Shown here one piece after another: positions 18,511 through 25,813 of a stretch of 64,000 bases of DNA. The notes under the pieces are model-generated. The model made no database searches, was not told where the DNA came from, and was given only the letters and a program-made list of their open reading frames with translations. The translations under genes and the position numbers were made by a program. The stretch's first letter is position 1, and each line of letters opens with the position of its first letter. The DNA comes from an uncultured Prevotellaceae bacterium (lineage in GTDB: Bacteria > Bacteroidota > Bacteroidia > Bacteroidales > Bacteroidaceae), in NCBI GenBank assembly GCA_902779455.1, contig CACZBS010000008.1:55174-119173 (forward strand), in the 5' to 3' direction.

Positions 18511-19002
18511 ATGATTAACGGAAAGCAAATCATCACAAGTTGCTTCGCTATTTTAATACTATGTGGAATAGTATTGGTTGGAGGCTATGGACTCTATATG
18601 TCCTTTAGAGATTTTGACAAGTCTGTTCCCGTAGTGACGAAAACTGATAGTCTAGGTCGTCCGTTTGAGATAAACGGATATCTGTTTTATCTTCGGAACG
18701 ATGCTTTATATGATGAGAGTGGAAATATGGTTGCAGACCTATCAATAGAAAACAATAGAACAAGTAAAAATGCACAAGTTTCTCCCTCTTTGAAAGATGT
18801 ACTAACAGAGGGCTTGGGGTACGAAAATAAAGGCTTTGAAGACTATAGCATTTTTGGATGCAGTAAAGAGGAAGTTCAGAAACTTTACATCCAGTCAGTC
18901 ATTGAATCTATGGCATCAGGTAAAACGGTTGAGGTTAGCAGATGGGTCACATCAGGTGATTGGAGCAATGATGATGAAGAAATGACAATAACAATTCCTT
19001 AA
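18511..19002 (+). CDS. membrane-anchored protein of unknown function
   Basis: The 163-residue product starts with one strong transmembrane segment (IITSCFAILILCGIVLVGGYG), followed by a mostly polar domain with several acidic stretches. I do not recognise the domain. Base composition is clearly AT-rich compared with the core genes on either side. It lies 7 nt after the HARE-HTH-like gene and 10 nt before the zinc-ribbon gene, so the three are probably one transcript. No catalytic motif is visible. Confidence 0.6.
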   Translation: MINGKQIITSCFAILILCGIVLVGGYGLYMSFRDFDKSVPVVTKTDSLGRPFEINGYLFYLRNDALYDESGNMVADLSIENNRTSKNAQVSPSLKDVLTEGLGYENKGFEDYSIFGCSKEEVQKLYIQSVIESMASGKTVEVSRWVTSGDWSNDDEEMTITIP

Positions 19003-19012
19003 CAATACAGAT

Positions 19013-19900
19013 ATGGCATACAAATGTAAAAACTGCGGAAAGTTCGTTGCAAAGGATGCAACAACGTGTAAGCATTGTGGCCAGGAGAATCCTGCCGTAT
19101 TAGAGGATAAGAACCTACCTACTGGTCTGAACGCACAGGCAAGACCTGTTAACATGAATTTACTCAAGCAGATTCAATGCCCTTATTGTGGTAGTCTATT
19201 GAGTTTGCCGAAGCAGTTCGAAAATGATGATTTTCTTCGTTGCAATATCTGTTATCAAGATTTTTCTAATCCTTTGAAAAAGACAATCAGTACTCGTTGG
19301 ATAGACAGCAGCACAATGGGCTATCCAAATCGCACATGGAGAAATGCTGGTCTTTTCCTATTGGCAGTTATCGTATTCTATATGATTGCCACAAAAGATA
19401 AGAAAGAATCACAATCTGCACCTCAGCAGTTCCAAACCGAAACGAAAGTCAATACTTTTGAAGAAGACGAGACCCGTGAATTGGTTGTTGTCGATGGCGA
19501 AGCAATTATAAGAGAGGCTTTGCCAAAATCTGATTATGATATTATCAACAGATGGCGGGAAATCAATCAAGGTTCGACTTCTCAGGAATGCAGATTGGAA
19601 AAAATTAAGCGAGACGGGAGTTATAGAATCAAAATAGGTGGTATATACTATTTATGCGAGCCGAGGAAAATTACAAGCGGCTCGGAGATTTTATTCCATG
19701 ACGCTAATTCGCATAATGGCGAATATTTCAATTTAGCTAACGGGACACCCATCTATTTTATTCCCAGAATGGAAGATGATGGACCAGTAAAAACTGATGG
19801 AATCCTTGTCATTCAAGCAGACGGTAGTGCACAAGTTTACATGAACGACTATAAAAATGAGTTCTTTGAATTGTTCGCTGATTTGCGTCCTCTCTATTGA
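19013..19900 (+). CDS. double zinc-ribbon membrane protein
   Basis: The 295-residue protein carries two four-cysteine ribbons: CKNCGKFV...CKHCGQ (residues about 4-24) and CPYCGSLL...CNICYQDF (about 56-85). A single transmembrane helix follows near residue 110 (AGLFLLAVIVFYMIAT). The ~170-residue C-terminal domain is unrecognised and holds a beta-rich stretch (YRIKIGGIYYLCEPRKI). Zinc ribbons of this sort often bind nucleic acid or serve as small interaction modules. It is the third gene of the AT-rich operon. Function is not predictable from sequence. Confidence 0.65.
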   Translation: MAYKCKNCGKFVAKDATTCKHCGQENPAVLEDKNLPTGLNAQARPVNMNLLKQIQCPYCGSLLSLPKQFENDDFLRCNICYQDFSNPLKKTISTRWIDSSTMGYPNRTWRNAGLFLLAVIVFYMIATKDKKESQSAPQQFQTETKVNTFEEDETRELVVVDGEAIIREALPKSDYDIINRWREINQGSTSQECRLEKIKRDGSYRIKIGGIYYLCEPRKITSGSEILFHDANSHNGEYFNLANGTPIYFIPRMEDDGPVKTDGILVIQADGSAQVYMNDYKNEFFELFADLRPLY

Positions 19901-19942
19901 GAGTAAGGAATTATAAACACCTTTTTGCAAACGATATAATAT

Positions 19943-20485
19943 ATGGAAAAAAACGTATTTCTAATCAAATGGTATGGCCCGTTTACGAGCCAGAAGGAGG
20001 TCAAAGAATGGGAACAAGAACAACAATTCAATTGTTCTCTATACTTATTGCATGGCAAACCAAAATTTGCGAAGACCAGAGAGAAGTATTATTGTGGTAT
20101 GTCCATCCGAAACATCTACAAGCGATTACAAGACAAAGGGCACCACATTGAAGAAATAAAAGATCGGCTGAATTCCATTTATGTTGGATACCTGTCAAAC
20201 CTCAAACACCCCATAAAATGTCAAATCTTGCTTGCCGAGAAAATTATCACTGCAAGTTTGGCAGACATTGTTGGCGAGGAAAATGTTCTTAATGCCACAA
20301 ACACGCTCTTTCCTCCTGAAAATGTATTTGTCATTAATGAATGGTGGAAAAAGGATTGTGAATCCTTATGGAAAAGGCAACCTATAAACGCTCCATCAAA
20401 CATTATTCCTGACGTTCTTACTTTTCATATTAAAGGAAATAATGATAACGAATTGTTTGTTTGTAAGAAATTGAAACGATTGTAA
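19943..20485 (+). CDS. GIY-YIG-like nuclease-fold protein (tentative)
   Basis: The protein has 180 residues. The segment SLYLLHGK...KYYCGMSIRNIYKRLQDKGHH resembles the GIY-YIG core: the LYLL and YYCG positions replace GIY and YIG, followed by the conserved G-S-N-Y-R pattern. A Glu in LAEKIIT sits where the metal-binding Glu is expected. If correct, it would be an endonuclease or a catalytically altered relative. It lies 42 nt after the zinc-ribbon gene and converges on the EVE-like gene. The departures from the signature mean activity is uncertain. Confidence 0.45.
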   Translation: MEKNVFLIKWYGPFTSQKEVKEWEQEQQFNCSLYLLHGKPKFAKTREKYYCGMSIRNIYKRLQDKGHHIEEIKDRLNSIYVGYLSNLKHPIKCQILLAEKIITASLADIVGEENVLNATNTLFPPENVFVINEWWKKDCESLWKRQPINAPSNIIPDVLTFHIKGNNDNELFVCKKLKRL

Positions 20486-20586
20486 ACATTGGGAGGCTGC
20501 TACTGCAAATAGTCAGTACATCCTCTCAAATATTTTTTATTTATGCTACATACAATTCCTGTAGACACAAACTAATTTAGTATTGC

Positions 20587-20973
20587 TCAATCAAATATGC
20601 TTTCGATGTATTCCAGCAACTCTGTATTATGGTGAATGTAGTGTCTCAAACTCTGTCCTCCCTTGAATCCAAAATGTGACAAATCTTCGGCAGTAAGGCC
20701 GTTACCATCACTTTCCTTCACAAGTCTTAATCGAAAAGTTGGATGCTCTGGAGCTTTGCCAACCCAATAGTCTTTGTCTTCACGATGGTCTACGGCTGTT
20801 TCGACACATGTTTTGAAGCGCACAGATCCGTTTATATACAGATATACGATGTCGCCTATTTCGAATGGATAAGTCTTCTGCACCCAACTAACAAACCCTT
20901 CTTTGTGTAAGCAGTCCGTGTGGCGACACCTATTCGGATTAGCTAATACCAACCATTTATTGTTTCTTTCCAT
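20587..20973 (-). CDS. EVE/PUA-like domain protein
   Basis: The 128-residue sequence fits the EVE fold: WLVLANPNR at the N-terminus, FEIGDIVYLYI with a following strand RFKTCVE, an aromatic YWVG, FRLRLVKE, then a helical LTAEDLSHFGFKG and a terminal helix. EVE proteins are thought to read modified bases in DNA or RNA and are frequent beside restriction and other defence genes. It lies 44 nt after the KilA-N gene on the same strand. The modified base, if any, is unknown. Confidence 0.65.
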   Translation of the reverse strand: MERNNKWLVLANPNRCRHTDCLHKEGFVSWVQKTYPFEIGDIVYLYINGSVRFKTCVETAVDHREDKDYWVGKAPEHPTFRLRLVKESDGNGLTAEDLSHFGFKGGQSLRHYIHHNTELLEYIESIFD

Positions 20974-21017
20974 ATTGCTCTATATTTGTATCCTATCGAC
21001 TAAGTTATATTGGGTTA

Positions 21018-21830
21018 CTATTTCAATAGGGTGCGATTGCCATTCTCCTCCAAAACCTCCATCTGCTGAATAGCAATCTGATTGAGTTTCACAAGCCTTT
21101 CGCCCTGTGGAACACCATCATTGATTAGCACTGCATTGATATTCTCCATATTCGACAGGCATATCAGTTCGTTGATGGTGGCATAGTCACGGATATTGCC
21201 CTTCAAATCGGGATTGGCTTCTCGCCACTGCTTGGCAGTCATTCCAAACATCGCTACATTCAACACGTCAGCCTCTTCAGCATATATTATACTGGCCTGT
21301 GCTGGGGTCACTTCTTCTGGTATCAGATGGCTCTTGATGGCATCTGTATGGATGCGGTAGTTAATTTTGGAAAGTTCCCTTTTGGCAGTCCACCCCAGTT
21401 GCTTCTGTTCTTCCTCTTTCAGCCTTTGGAACTCGTCAATCAGGTAGAGTTTGAAAGTCACACTAATGGCGGTTCCAAACTCAAAAGCAATATCCTTGAA
21501 AGCGTATGTGCCGCCATAACGACCTTTCTTCACAATGATGCCAATGGCATTAGTATTCTCAATCCACTCACTCACGCTCATGACGAAACTTGGTAAACCT
21601 GCCTGCATTCTAAAGTGGTCAAATTCGACCACTTTAAAGTTGGGATTATGAATCATCTCCCAAGTTCCCAGAAACTCTATAGTATAGCGAGTGCGTATCC
21701 AGTTCTTGATGATGTCGGCAGCACGGCTTTCACTTTGTTTGCCGTTAGCCATATCGGTGAGCGATATGTAGTCTTTGTCATTATAAGACAAGACTGTTAT
21801 TTCCGTGTTCTGAACCGTTATCTTTGCCAT
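21018..21830 (-). CDS. KilA-N domain DNA-binding protein
   Basis: This 270-residue protein begins with the KilA-N pattern: a short strand region (ITVLSYNDKDYISLTDMAN), then RAADIIKNWIRTRYTIEFLG, and GRYGGTYAFKDIAFEFGTAI further on. The domain is widespread in phage and mobile-element proteins and in Bacteroidetes accessory islands, and is probably DNA-binding. The C-terminal half contains the extension usual for bacterial members (AEEADVLNVAMFGMTAKQWR). A TACCTTTG box at 21860-21867 is 29 nt upstream. It likely forms a two-gene unit with the EVE-like protein. Confidence 0.85.
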   Translation of the reverse strand: MAKITVQNTEITVLSYNDKDYISLTDMANGKQSESRAADIIKNWIRTRYTIEFLGTWEMIHNPNFKVVEFDHFRMQAGLPSFVMSVSEWIENTNAIGIIVKKGRYGGTYAFKDIAFEFGTAISVTFKLYLIDEFQRLKEEEQKQLGWTAKRELSKINYRIHTDAIKSHLIPEEVTPAQASIIYAEEADVLNVAMFGMTAKQWREANPDLKGNIRDYATINELICLSNMENINAVLINDGVPQGERLVKLNQIAIQQMEVLEENGNRTLLK

Positions 21831-21859
21831 AGGGTAGTGCTATTATAAATATATGTGTG

Positions 21860-21867
21860 CAAAGGTA
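21860..21867 (-). promoter_or_regulatory. TAnnTTTG -7 box for KilA-N and EVE genes
   Basis: TACCTTTG on the minus strand, with a convergent-looking copy on the plus strand at 21951-21958. Confidence 0.5.
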
Positions 21868-22247
21868 GCACAAAATCATGAGACTAAAGAACAAAAGCGT
21901 AAAAATCCCTCAAAAGTTTTGTTATCTCGCATATTCTATGTACCTTTGCCCCTGACAAAGAGCCATTCTTGCGTCCCGCTGGTAGCAAGCGAGCGGAGCT
22001 CGAGCGGAAACAGGCTGGTGGCTCAGCGTCGGGAGTTCTTTGACTAACAAAGCGTGCATAGCACGATTACATTGACAAGCAAATCACGGCAGAATGAGGA
22101 AATGAGAACCGTTGCCAGTTCGTAACCCAGATTTTTCTCAATCCTCGGAACTGCCTTTATTTACATAAGGTTTGCGATTTTATCCAAAGTTACAAAATAA
22201 AACTGACATGACAAATGATTTTCAGAAGATTATTGGATAAAAAAGAT
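21868..22247. other. gap without recognised gene
   Basis: A plus-strand TACCTTTG at 21951-21958 precedes a short open frame with no initiation context or recognised domain (SHSCVPLVASERSSS). I see no RNA gene. It could be the remains of a mobile element at the edge of the AT-rich island. Confidence 0.3.
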
Positions 22248-22279
22248 AATCCCCGAAAACTTTTGGCTTTTCGGGGATT
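22248..22279. terminator. bidirectional terminator-like hairpin
   Basis: AATCCCCGAAAA (22248-22259) pairs perfectly with TTTTCGGGGATT (22268-22279). T-runs follow on both strands, strongest on the minus strand. It is not next to a clear gene end. Confidence 0.6.
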
Positions 22280-22284
22280 TTCCA

Positions 22285-22292
22285 TAACTTTG
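22285..22292 (+). promoter_or_regulatory. TAnnTTTG -7 box before a repeat-encoded short ORF
   Basis: TAACTTTG lies 7 nt before ATG 22300, so the transcript would be almost leaderless. Confidence 0.45.
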
Positions 22293-22299
22293 CAGCACG

Positions 22300-22368
22300 A
22301 TGAAACATTGGAGTATGTTGTCCGAAGAATTATTTCGGCGGCGGCGAACAGTATTTCAGCGGCGGTGA
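22300..22368 (+). CDS. 22-codon ORF partly encoded by 21-nt repeats
   Basis: The frame reads MKHWSMLSEELF then Arg-rich RRRRTVFQRR and stops. Its second half is made of the repeat units that begin at 22330. A -7 box lies directly upstream. It may be a leader peptide or a chance frame; no family is known to me. Confidence 0.3.
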   Translation: MKHWSMLSEELFRRRRTVFQRR

Positions 22369-22411
22369 ACGCTATTTCAGCGGCGGTGAAATAGCGTTCA
22401 GCGCCGATAAA
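22330..22411. repeat. 21-nt palindromic units (TATTTCAGCGGCGGTGAA type)
   Basis: Successive units start at 22330, 22352, 22373 and 22394 with a 21-22 nt period. The same unit type recurs at 49828-49890, and TTATTTCGGCGGCAGC appears at the centre of the palindrome near 61515. Confidence 0.65.
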
Positions 22412-22456
22412 AACAAAATTTTTTCTCGAAAGACTTGCATTCGGAACTTTATTTTG

Positions 22457-22464
22457 TATCTTTG
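22457..22464 (+). promoter_or_regulatory. TAnnTTTG -7 box for the HU-like gene
   Basis: TATCTTTG with a plausible upstream CTTGC about 20 nt earlier. The transcript would begin near 22471 and carry a ~190-nt leader containing the palindrome at 22475-22577. Confidence 0.55.
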
Positions 22465-22474
22465 CAGTGCACAT

Positions 22475-22577
22475 GTAGGAGGCGACGTGTCTCACGTAGC
22501 AACATGCTGCCGGATTGCGACGTGTCTCACGTCGCAACAAGTTGCCGGATGGCGACGTGAGACACGTCGCCTCCTAC
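22475..22577. repeat. large GACGTG palindrome in the HU-like gene leader
   Basis: The outer arms GTAGGAGGCGACGTGTCTC and GAGACACGTCGCCTCCTAC are perfect inverses. A second perfect palindrome around TTGCGACGTG/CACGTCGCAA (22515-22537) lies at the centre, with GCTGCCGGAT and GTTGCCGGAT spacers on either side. A related GTCACGACGTGA array occurs at 62109-62195. Confidence 0.7.
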
Positions 22578-22660
22578 CGCAAAGCGGTGTAATAACCGTT
22601 GGTTATATAGAAGACGATAAGACCATTTAGGAACCATTAAAAACACACACAAGAAAGATT

Positions 22661-23281
22661 ATGGCAAAGTATGTCAAGAGAGAGATGAACGACCTGGACG
22701 GGTCGGGAGTGAACCGCGCTTACTATCAGATGAAGGTCTACAGGAATGTGGACTTCGACGAGTTTGTAGACCGCTGTACGCGCCATGGCGCCATGCAGCG
22801 CAGCGCCGTCGTGGGTGTGCTGGCTCACGTGGCGCATGAGCTGGCGCTGACGCTGGCCGACGGCTATAGCGTCAGCATCGACGGGCTGGGCACGTTCGCC
22901 ACCCGTCTGGGCGTGCGCGAGGACAAGGAGCAGGACGGCTTCGGGGCTGACGAGCAAAAGCGCAATGCGGCGTCGATAGAGGTCAGGGGCGTCAGCTTCC
23001 GTGCCGACAGCAGCCTGGTCAGCGACGTCAACGACCACTGCCGGCTGGAGGCTGGCGGTGCGCGGCGGCTCCACCGCTCGCCCTTTACGCTTGAGGAGCG
23101 CACGGAGCTGGCCCGCCAGTATCTGGATGAGCACACGCTGATGCGTACGGGCGACTATGCGCAGCTGACGGGACTGTCGCGGACGATGGCGTCGCTGGAG
23201 TTGCGCCAGCTATGCAGCGCCCCCGACTCGGGCATTACGAGCCGGGGGCGCAAGAGCAGCAAGGTCTACATCAGGAGCTGA
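22661..23281 (+). CDS. HU/IHF-like DNA-binding protein with C-terminal domain
   Basis: Residues about 1-125 match the Bacteroidetes HU-like family: MAKYVKREMNDLDGSG, then the dimerisation helices and the SVSIDGLGTFATRLG strand pair. It should bend and bind DNA as a dimer. Residues about 140-206 form a helical segment (FTLEERTELARQYLDEH) that ends GRKSSKVYIRS, resembling an added winged-helix-like domain. At 206 residues it is about twice the length of classical HU. AAGAAAG just before the ATG may serve for initiation. The long leader holds an unusual palindrome. Confidence 0.85.
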   Translation: MAKYVKREMNDLDGSGVNRAYYQMKVYRNVDFDEFVDRCTRHGAMQRSAVVGVLAHVAHELALTLADGYSVSIDGLGTFATRLGVREDKEQDGFGADEQKRNAASIEVRGVSFRADSSLVSDVNDHCRLEAGGARRLHRSPFTLEERTELARQYLDEHTLMRTGDYAQLTGLSRTMASLELRQLCSAPDSGITSRGRKSSKVYIRS

Positions 23282-23305
23282 GCCGCCTGACGGCGGAGGC
23301 TGGCG

Positions 23306-24226
23306 TCAGCGCAGACGCAGCTCGTCGCCTACGCGAAGGGTGTAGTCAGGCGAGAGGTGGTTCATCTTGTAGAGTGAAGCCAGGCGTATGCCGTACTTCT
23401 GCGCGATGGAGTACATCGACTCGCCGCTGCGTACGTAGTGGCCGCGATGCTTGTATTCCTTGGGCGCGCGCTTCTGCTTCTTCTTCAGCCAGATGATCTC
23501 GCCGTCCTGCAGGGCGTCGTCGCGTCCGCGCTCGTTGTAGCGGGCTATCTTCTTATAGGAGATACCTATCTCGTCGGCAATGGAGCGGAAGGTGTCGCCA
23601 CGCCGCGCGTAGAGATAGTAGTTCTTGTTGTAGACGTAGATCATGTGGAGGGGCTGGCCATCGTGGCGGGCGTCCTTGGCGCGCTGGGTCATGAACTTGT
23701 CGTACGACTTGGCCGTGTCGTACTGATAGAGCTTGTAAAGCTGGATGATGTCGATGAGGCGCTGCGCATACTGAGGGTTGGTGGCATAGCCGGCGGCCTT
23801 CAGCCCGTGGGCCCATCCCTGATAGTCGGTCAGCTTGAGACGGAAGAGCTGGCGGTAGCGCTGGCCTGTGGCGAGGAAGCGCGAGTGGTCCTCGAAGCTC
23901 TCGAAGGCGGAGCTGTAGGCGCGGAAGCACTCGTTGCGGGCGTCGTCGTCGCGATGGACGGTGGGCCCCGTCCACGACGTGTGGCACTTGATGCCGAAGT
24001 GGTTGTTGCCGCGGCGGGCGAGCTCGCTCTGGCCTGCTCCGCTCTCGAGGACGCCCTGAGCGAGGGTGATGGAGGCGGGAATCTTCCACTTGAGCATCTG
24101 CTCGATGGCACAGTCGCGATACTGGTCGATGTACTGCTGATAGCGGGCGTTCCATACTGACTGTGCGCCGGCGCTGGCTGTGGTCAGCCAGAGGGCTGCG
24201 ATGAGGATATAATGTCGTGTCGTCAT
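23306..24226 (-). CDS. glucosaminidase (GH73-type) with two LysM domains
   Basis: A signal peptide (MTTRHYILIAALWLTTASAGAQ) leads to a glucosaminidase domain with the catalytic Glu in ITLAQGVLESGAGQSELA and the NNHFGIKCH motif. Two LysM repeats follow (YYLYARRGDTFRSIADEIGI; HYVRSGESMYSIAQKYGI), which bind peptidoglycan. It would cleave N-acetylglucosaminyl bonds during wall remodelling in the periplasm. The protein has 306 residues from ATG 24226; an earlier in-frame start adds a non-signal extension. It converges on the HU-like gene, and TAATTTTG at 24250-24257 may be its promoter. Confidence 0.9.
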   Translation of the reverse strand: MTTRHYILIAALWLTTASAGAQSVWNARYQQYIDQYRDCAIEQMLKWKIPASITLAQGVLESGAGQSELARRGNNHFGIKCHTSWTGPTVHRDDDARNECFRAYSSAFESFEDHSRFLATGQRYRQLFRLKLTDYQGWAHGLKAAGYATNPQYAQRLIDIIQLYKLYQYDTAKSYDKFMTQRAKDARHDGQPLHMIYVYNKNYYLYARRGDTFRSIADEIGISYKKIARYNERGRDDALQDGEIIWLKKKQKRAPKEYKHRGHYVRSGESMYSIAQKYGIRLASLYKMNHLSPDYTLRVGDELRLR

Positions 24227-24341
24227 TGTCGTTATGCTGATATCGAGCGCAAAATTACTAAAAAGTCGAGAGCAAAACAAAAGAATTTATTCTTTTTTTG
24301 CCGAGACGGAGTAATTTCGCCATCGCAGATAGCAACGTTAC

Positions 24342-24380
24342 AAAAAAACAAAAAGAAAGGACTTGCCATCACGGCAAGCC
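24342..24380 (-). terminator. rho-independent terminator for the kinase operon or a small RNA
   Basis: On the minus strand GGCTTGCC and GGCAAGTCC flank a GTGAT loop (24359-24380) and are followed by TTTCTTTTTGTTTTTTTG. Confidence 0.75.
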
Positions 24381-24451
24381 CCCTCACAATCCTAAACTAA
24401 ACAAATACTTTATGAATTTTATCGCTCCCTAAGGAGGATTGAGCACGTTTG
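24342..24451 (-). ncRNA. candidate small RNA between AbgT-like gene and glucosaminidase
   Basis: A TATCTTTG box at 24458-24465 with an upstream TTGC at 19-nt spacing lies about 80 nt before a strong terminator. No ATG frame lies between them. The unit would give an RNA of about 110 nt. It matches no family that I recognise. The alternative is that this is only the 3' tail of the upstream operon. Confidence 0.35.
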
Positions 24452-24507
24452 CGGGTGCAAAGATAGCGACTTTTGCGGAGCTGTGCAATACCTAAAAGTA
24501 GGGTTTT

Positions 24508-25098
24508 TCACTGGAAGACAAAGCGCAGCGATGCATAGAACACGACGGCGAAGACATAGAGAACGAGGAGCGGCGAGGCGGAGACGACGCCCGCGGCCCA
24601 CGAACGCACGACATCGGCAAAGGACAGGAAGGCGCGCGAGGCCCGTCCGTAGACAGCGGCGACGGCGATGGCGCAGAGGCAGAACAGCGGCACGAGGGCA
24701 CAGCTGAAGGGCGATGGCCACAGATGGCCTGTGGCGCTGAGGAGCATGGCGTGGGGCACGAAGGCGAGCATGGCGATGAGGGCGAGGCAGACCAGCAGGA
24801 CGACGACGGCCATCCGAAGGGCCAGTCGACGACGGGCTGTATGGGTCTGTGGGGCGACGAGACGGCTTCGGCTGACAGTGCCCCAGGCCATAGCCAGGAG
24901 GACGAGGCAGCCGAGGAGGGGCGATCCGACGACGTGGGTGAGGGTGGCACAGAACCATCGCACGCCCTCGGCGGAGATGAGGGTGCGCACACTGCCTTCC
25001 ATCGACGTGGCAGAGAGGAACCACGACAGCAGGGCGAGGACGGCCTGGGCGAGGAGGAGGATGCCGACGAGAAGGGGCAGGAGCCGTTCAGTCTTCAT
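24508..25098 (-). CDS. short AbgT-like membrane protein
   Basis: The 196-residue protein is almost all membrane: about five hydrophobic helices. RTLISAEGVRWFCATL followed by GSPLLGCLVLLAMAWGTVSRS closely follows the AbgT transporter signature (LLSSEGIRWML...PLG...GVAEHSG). AbgT carriers of p-aminobenzoyl-glutamate or sulfonamides have about 500 residues, so this is a fragment or a shortened paralogue. The ATG at 25098 overlaps the response-regulator gene by 11 nt, which argues for a maintained operon rather than random debris. Transport is unproven. Confidence 0.55.
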   Translation of the reverse strand: MKTERLLPLLVGILLLAQAVLALLSWFLSATSMEGSVRTLISAEGVRWFCATLTHVVGSPLLGCLVLLAMAWGTVSRSRLVAPQTHTARRRLALRMAVVVLLVCLALIAMLAFVPHAMLLSATGHLWPSPFSCALVPLFCLCAIAVAAVYGRASRAFLSFADVVRSWAAGVVSASPLLVLYVFAVVFYASLRFVFQ

Positions 25099-25813
25099 CA
25101 GGCTCGAGGTTGTCAAGGTCGAGGATGTGGAGCTCGAGGGCGCGGACGACGAGTCGTGTGGCGTTGACGCCCATGCCGCCGTTGCCGTTGGGGAAGAGTT
25201 TCTGGACGAGCTCGTTCTGGCGCTTCTCGAGACTCTTCACGCCAAAGGGCATGCCGCGCAGCTGGGTGATCTGGTCCTTGGTGTAGCCCAGGGCGAGGTG
25301 GCGCAGGAAGCGCTCGTCGTACTCGTCGATCTCATAGCCGACGAGGGCCTCCTGCTTGGCCAGGTCGGAGCCGACGCTGTGCATGAAGCGGTCGACAATC
25401 TTGCGGAGGATGGGCTCGTTGAAGACGAGTTGCTTGCCTGACATGACGGCGAGGACGTCGCCGCGGGTGAGCAGCTCGCCCGTCTTGAGGATGATGCCGT
25501 CAGCACCGGCATCGAGGACGTCGACCCACAGCTTCTCGTTGAGGATCTCGCCAGTGAAGATGAGCACGCGCACCTGAGGGTGCATCTCCTTGGTCTGACG
25601 GCAGATTTCGACGCCCACGGTGGTGGAGCCGCCCAGTCCGAGGTCGAGCAGGACGAGGTCGGGCAGCTGCTGCTTGAGCAGTCGCCAATAGGCGGCCTCG
25701 GAGTCGGCCGTGCCGATGACTTCAGCCTCGGGGATATCGTTGCTGATGATGCCGAGCGTGCCCTTGAGTTCGAGGGGCACGTCTTCTACGATGATGACTT
25801 TGAATTGGTCCAT
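25088..25813 (-). CDS. response regulator
   Basis: An N-terminal receiver domain (residues about 4-125) has acidic residues in IIVEDVP, the phospho-acceptor Asp in LVLLDLGLGG (about 57) and the Lys in IILKTGE. The C-terminal ~110 residues are helical (LALGYTKDQITQLRGMPFGV), reminiscent of a diverged LuxR-type helix-turn-helix, so it is probably a transcription regulator. I chose ATG 25813 ([11 protein letters not shown]); the longer frame upstream reads through the kinase gene. It overlaps the kinase 3' end by 28 nt, so the two are almost certainly a cognate pair. Confidence 0.88.
   Translation of the reverse strand: MDQFKVIIVEDVPLELKGTLGIISNDIPEAEVIGTADSEAAYWRLLKQQLPDLVLLDLGLGGSTTVGVEICRQTKEMHPQVRVLIFTGEILNEKLWVDVLDAGADGIILKTGELLTRGDVLAVMSGKQLVFNEPILRKIVDRFMHSVGSDLAKQEALVGYEIDEYDERFLRHLALGYTKDQITQLRGMPFGVKSLEKRQNELVQKLFPNGNGGMGVNATRLVVRALELHILDLDNLEPDED

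Noticed and set aside
21853-22047. 64-codon plus-strand frame after the KilA-N gene
   Set aside because: It has no initiation context and no recognised domain, and it crosses a promoter-like box on each strand.
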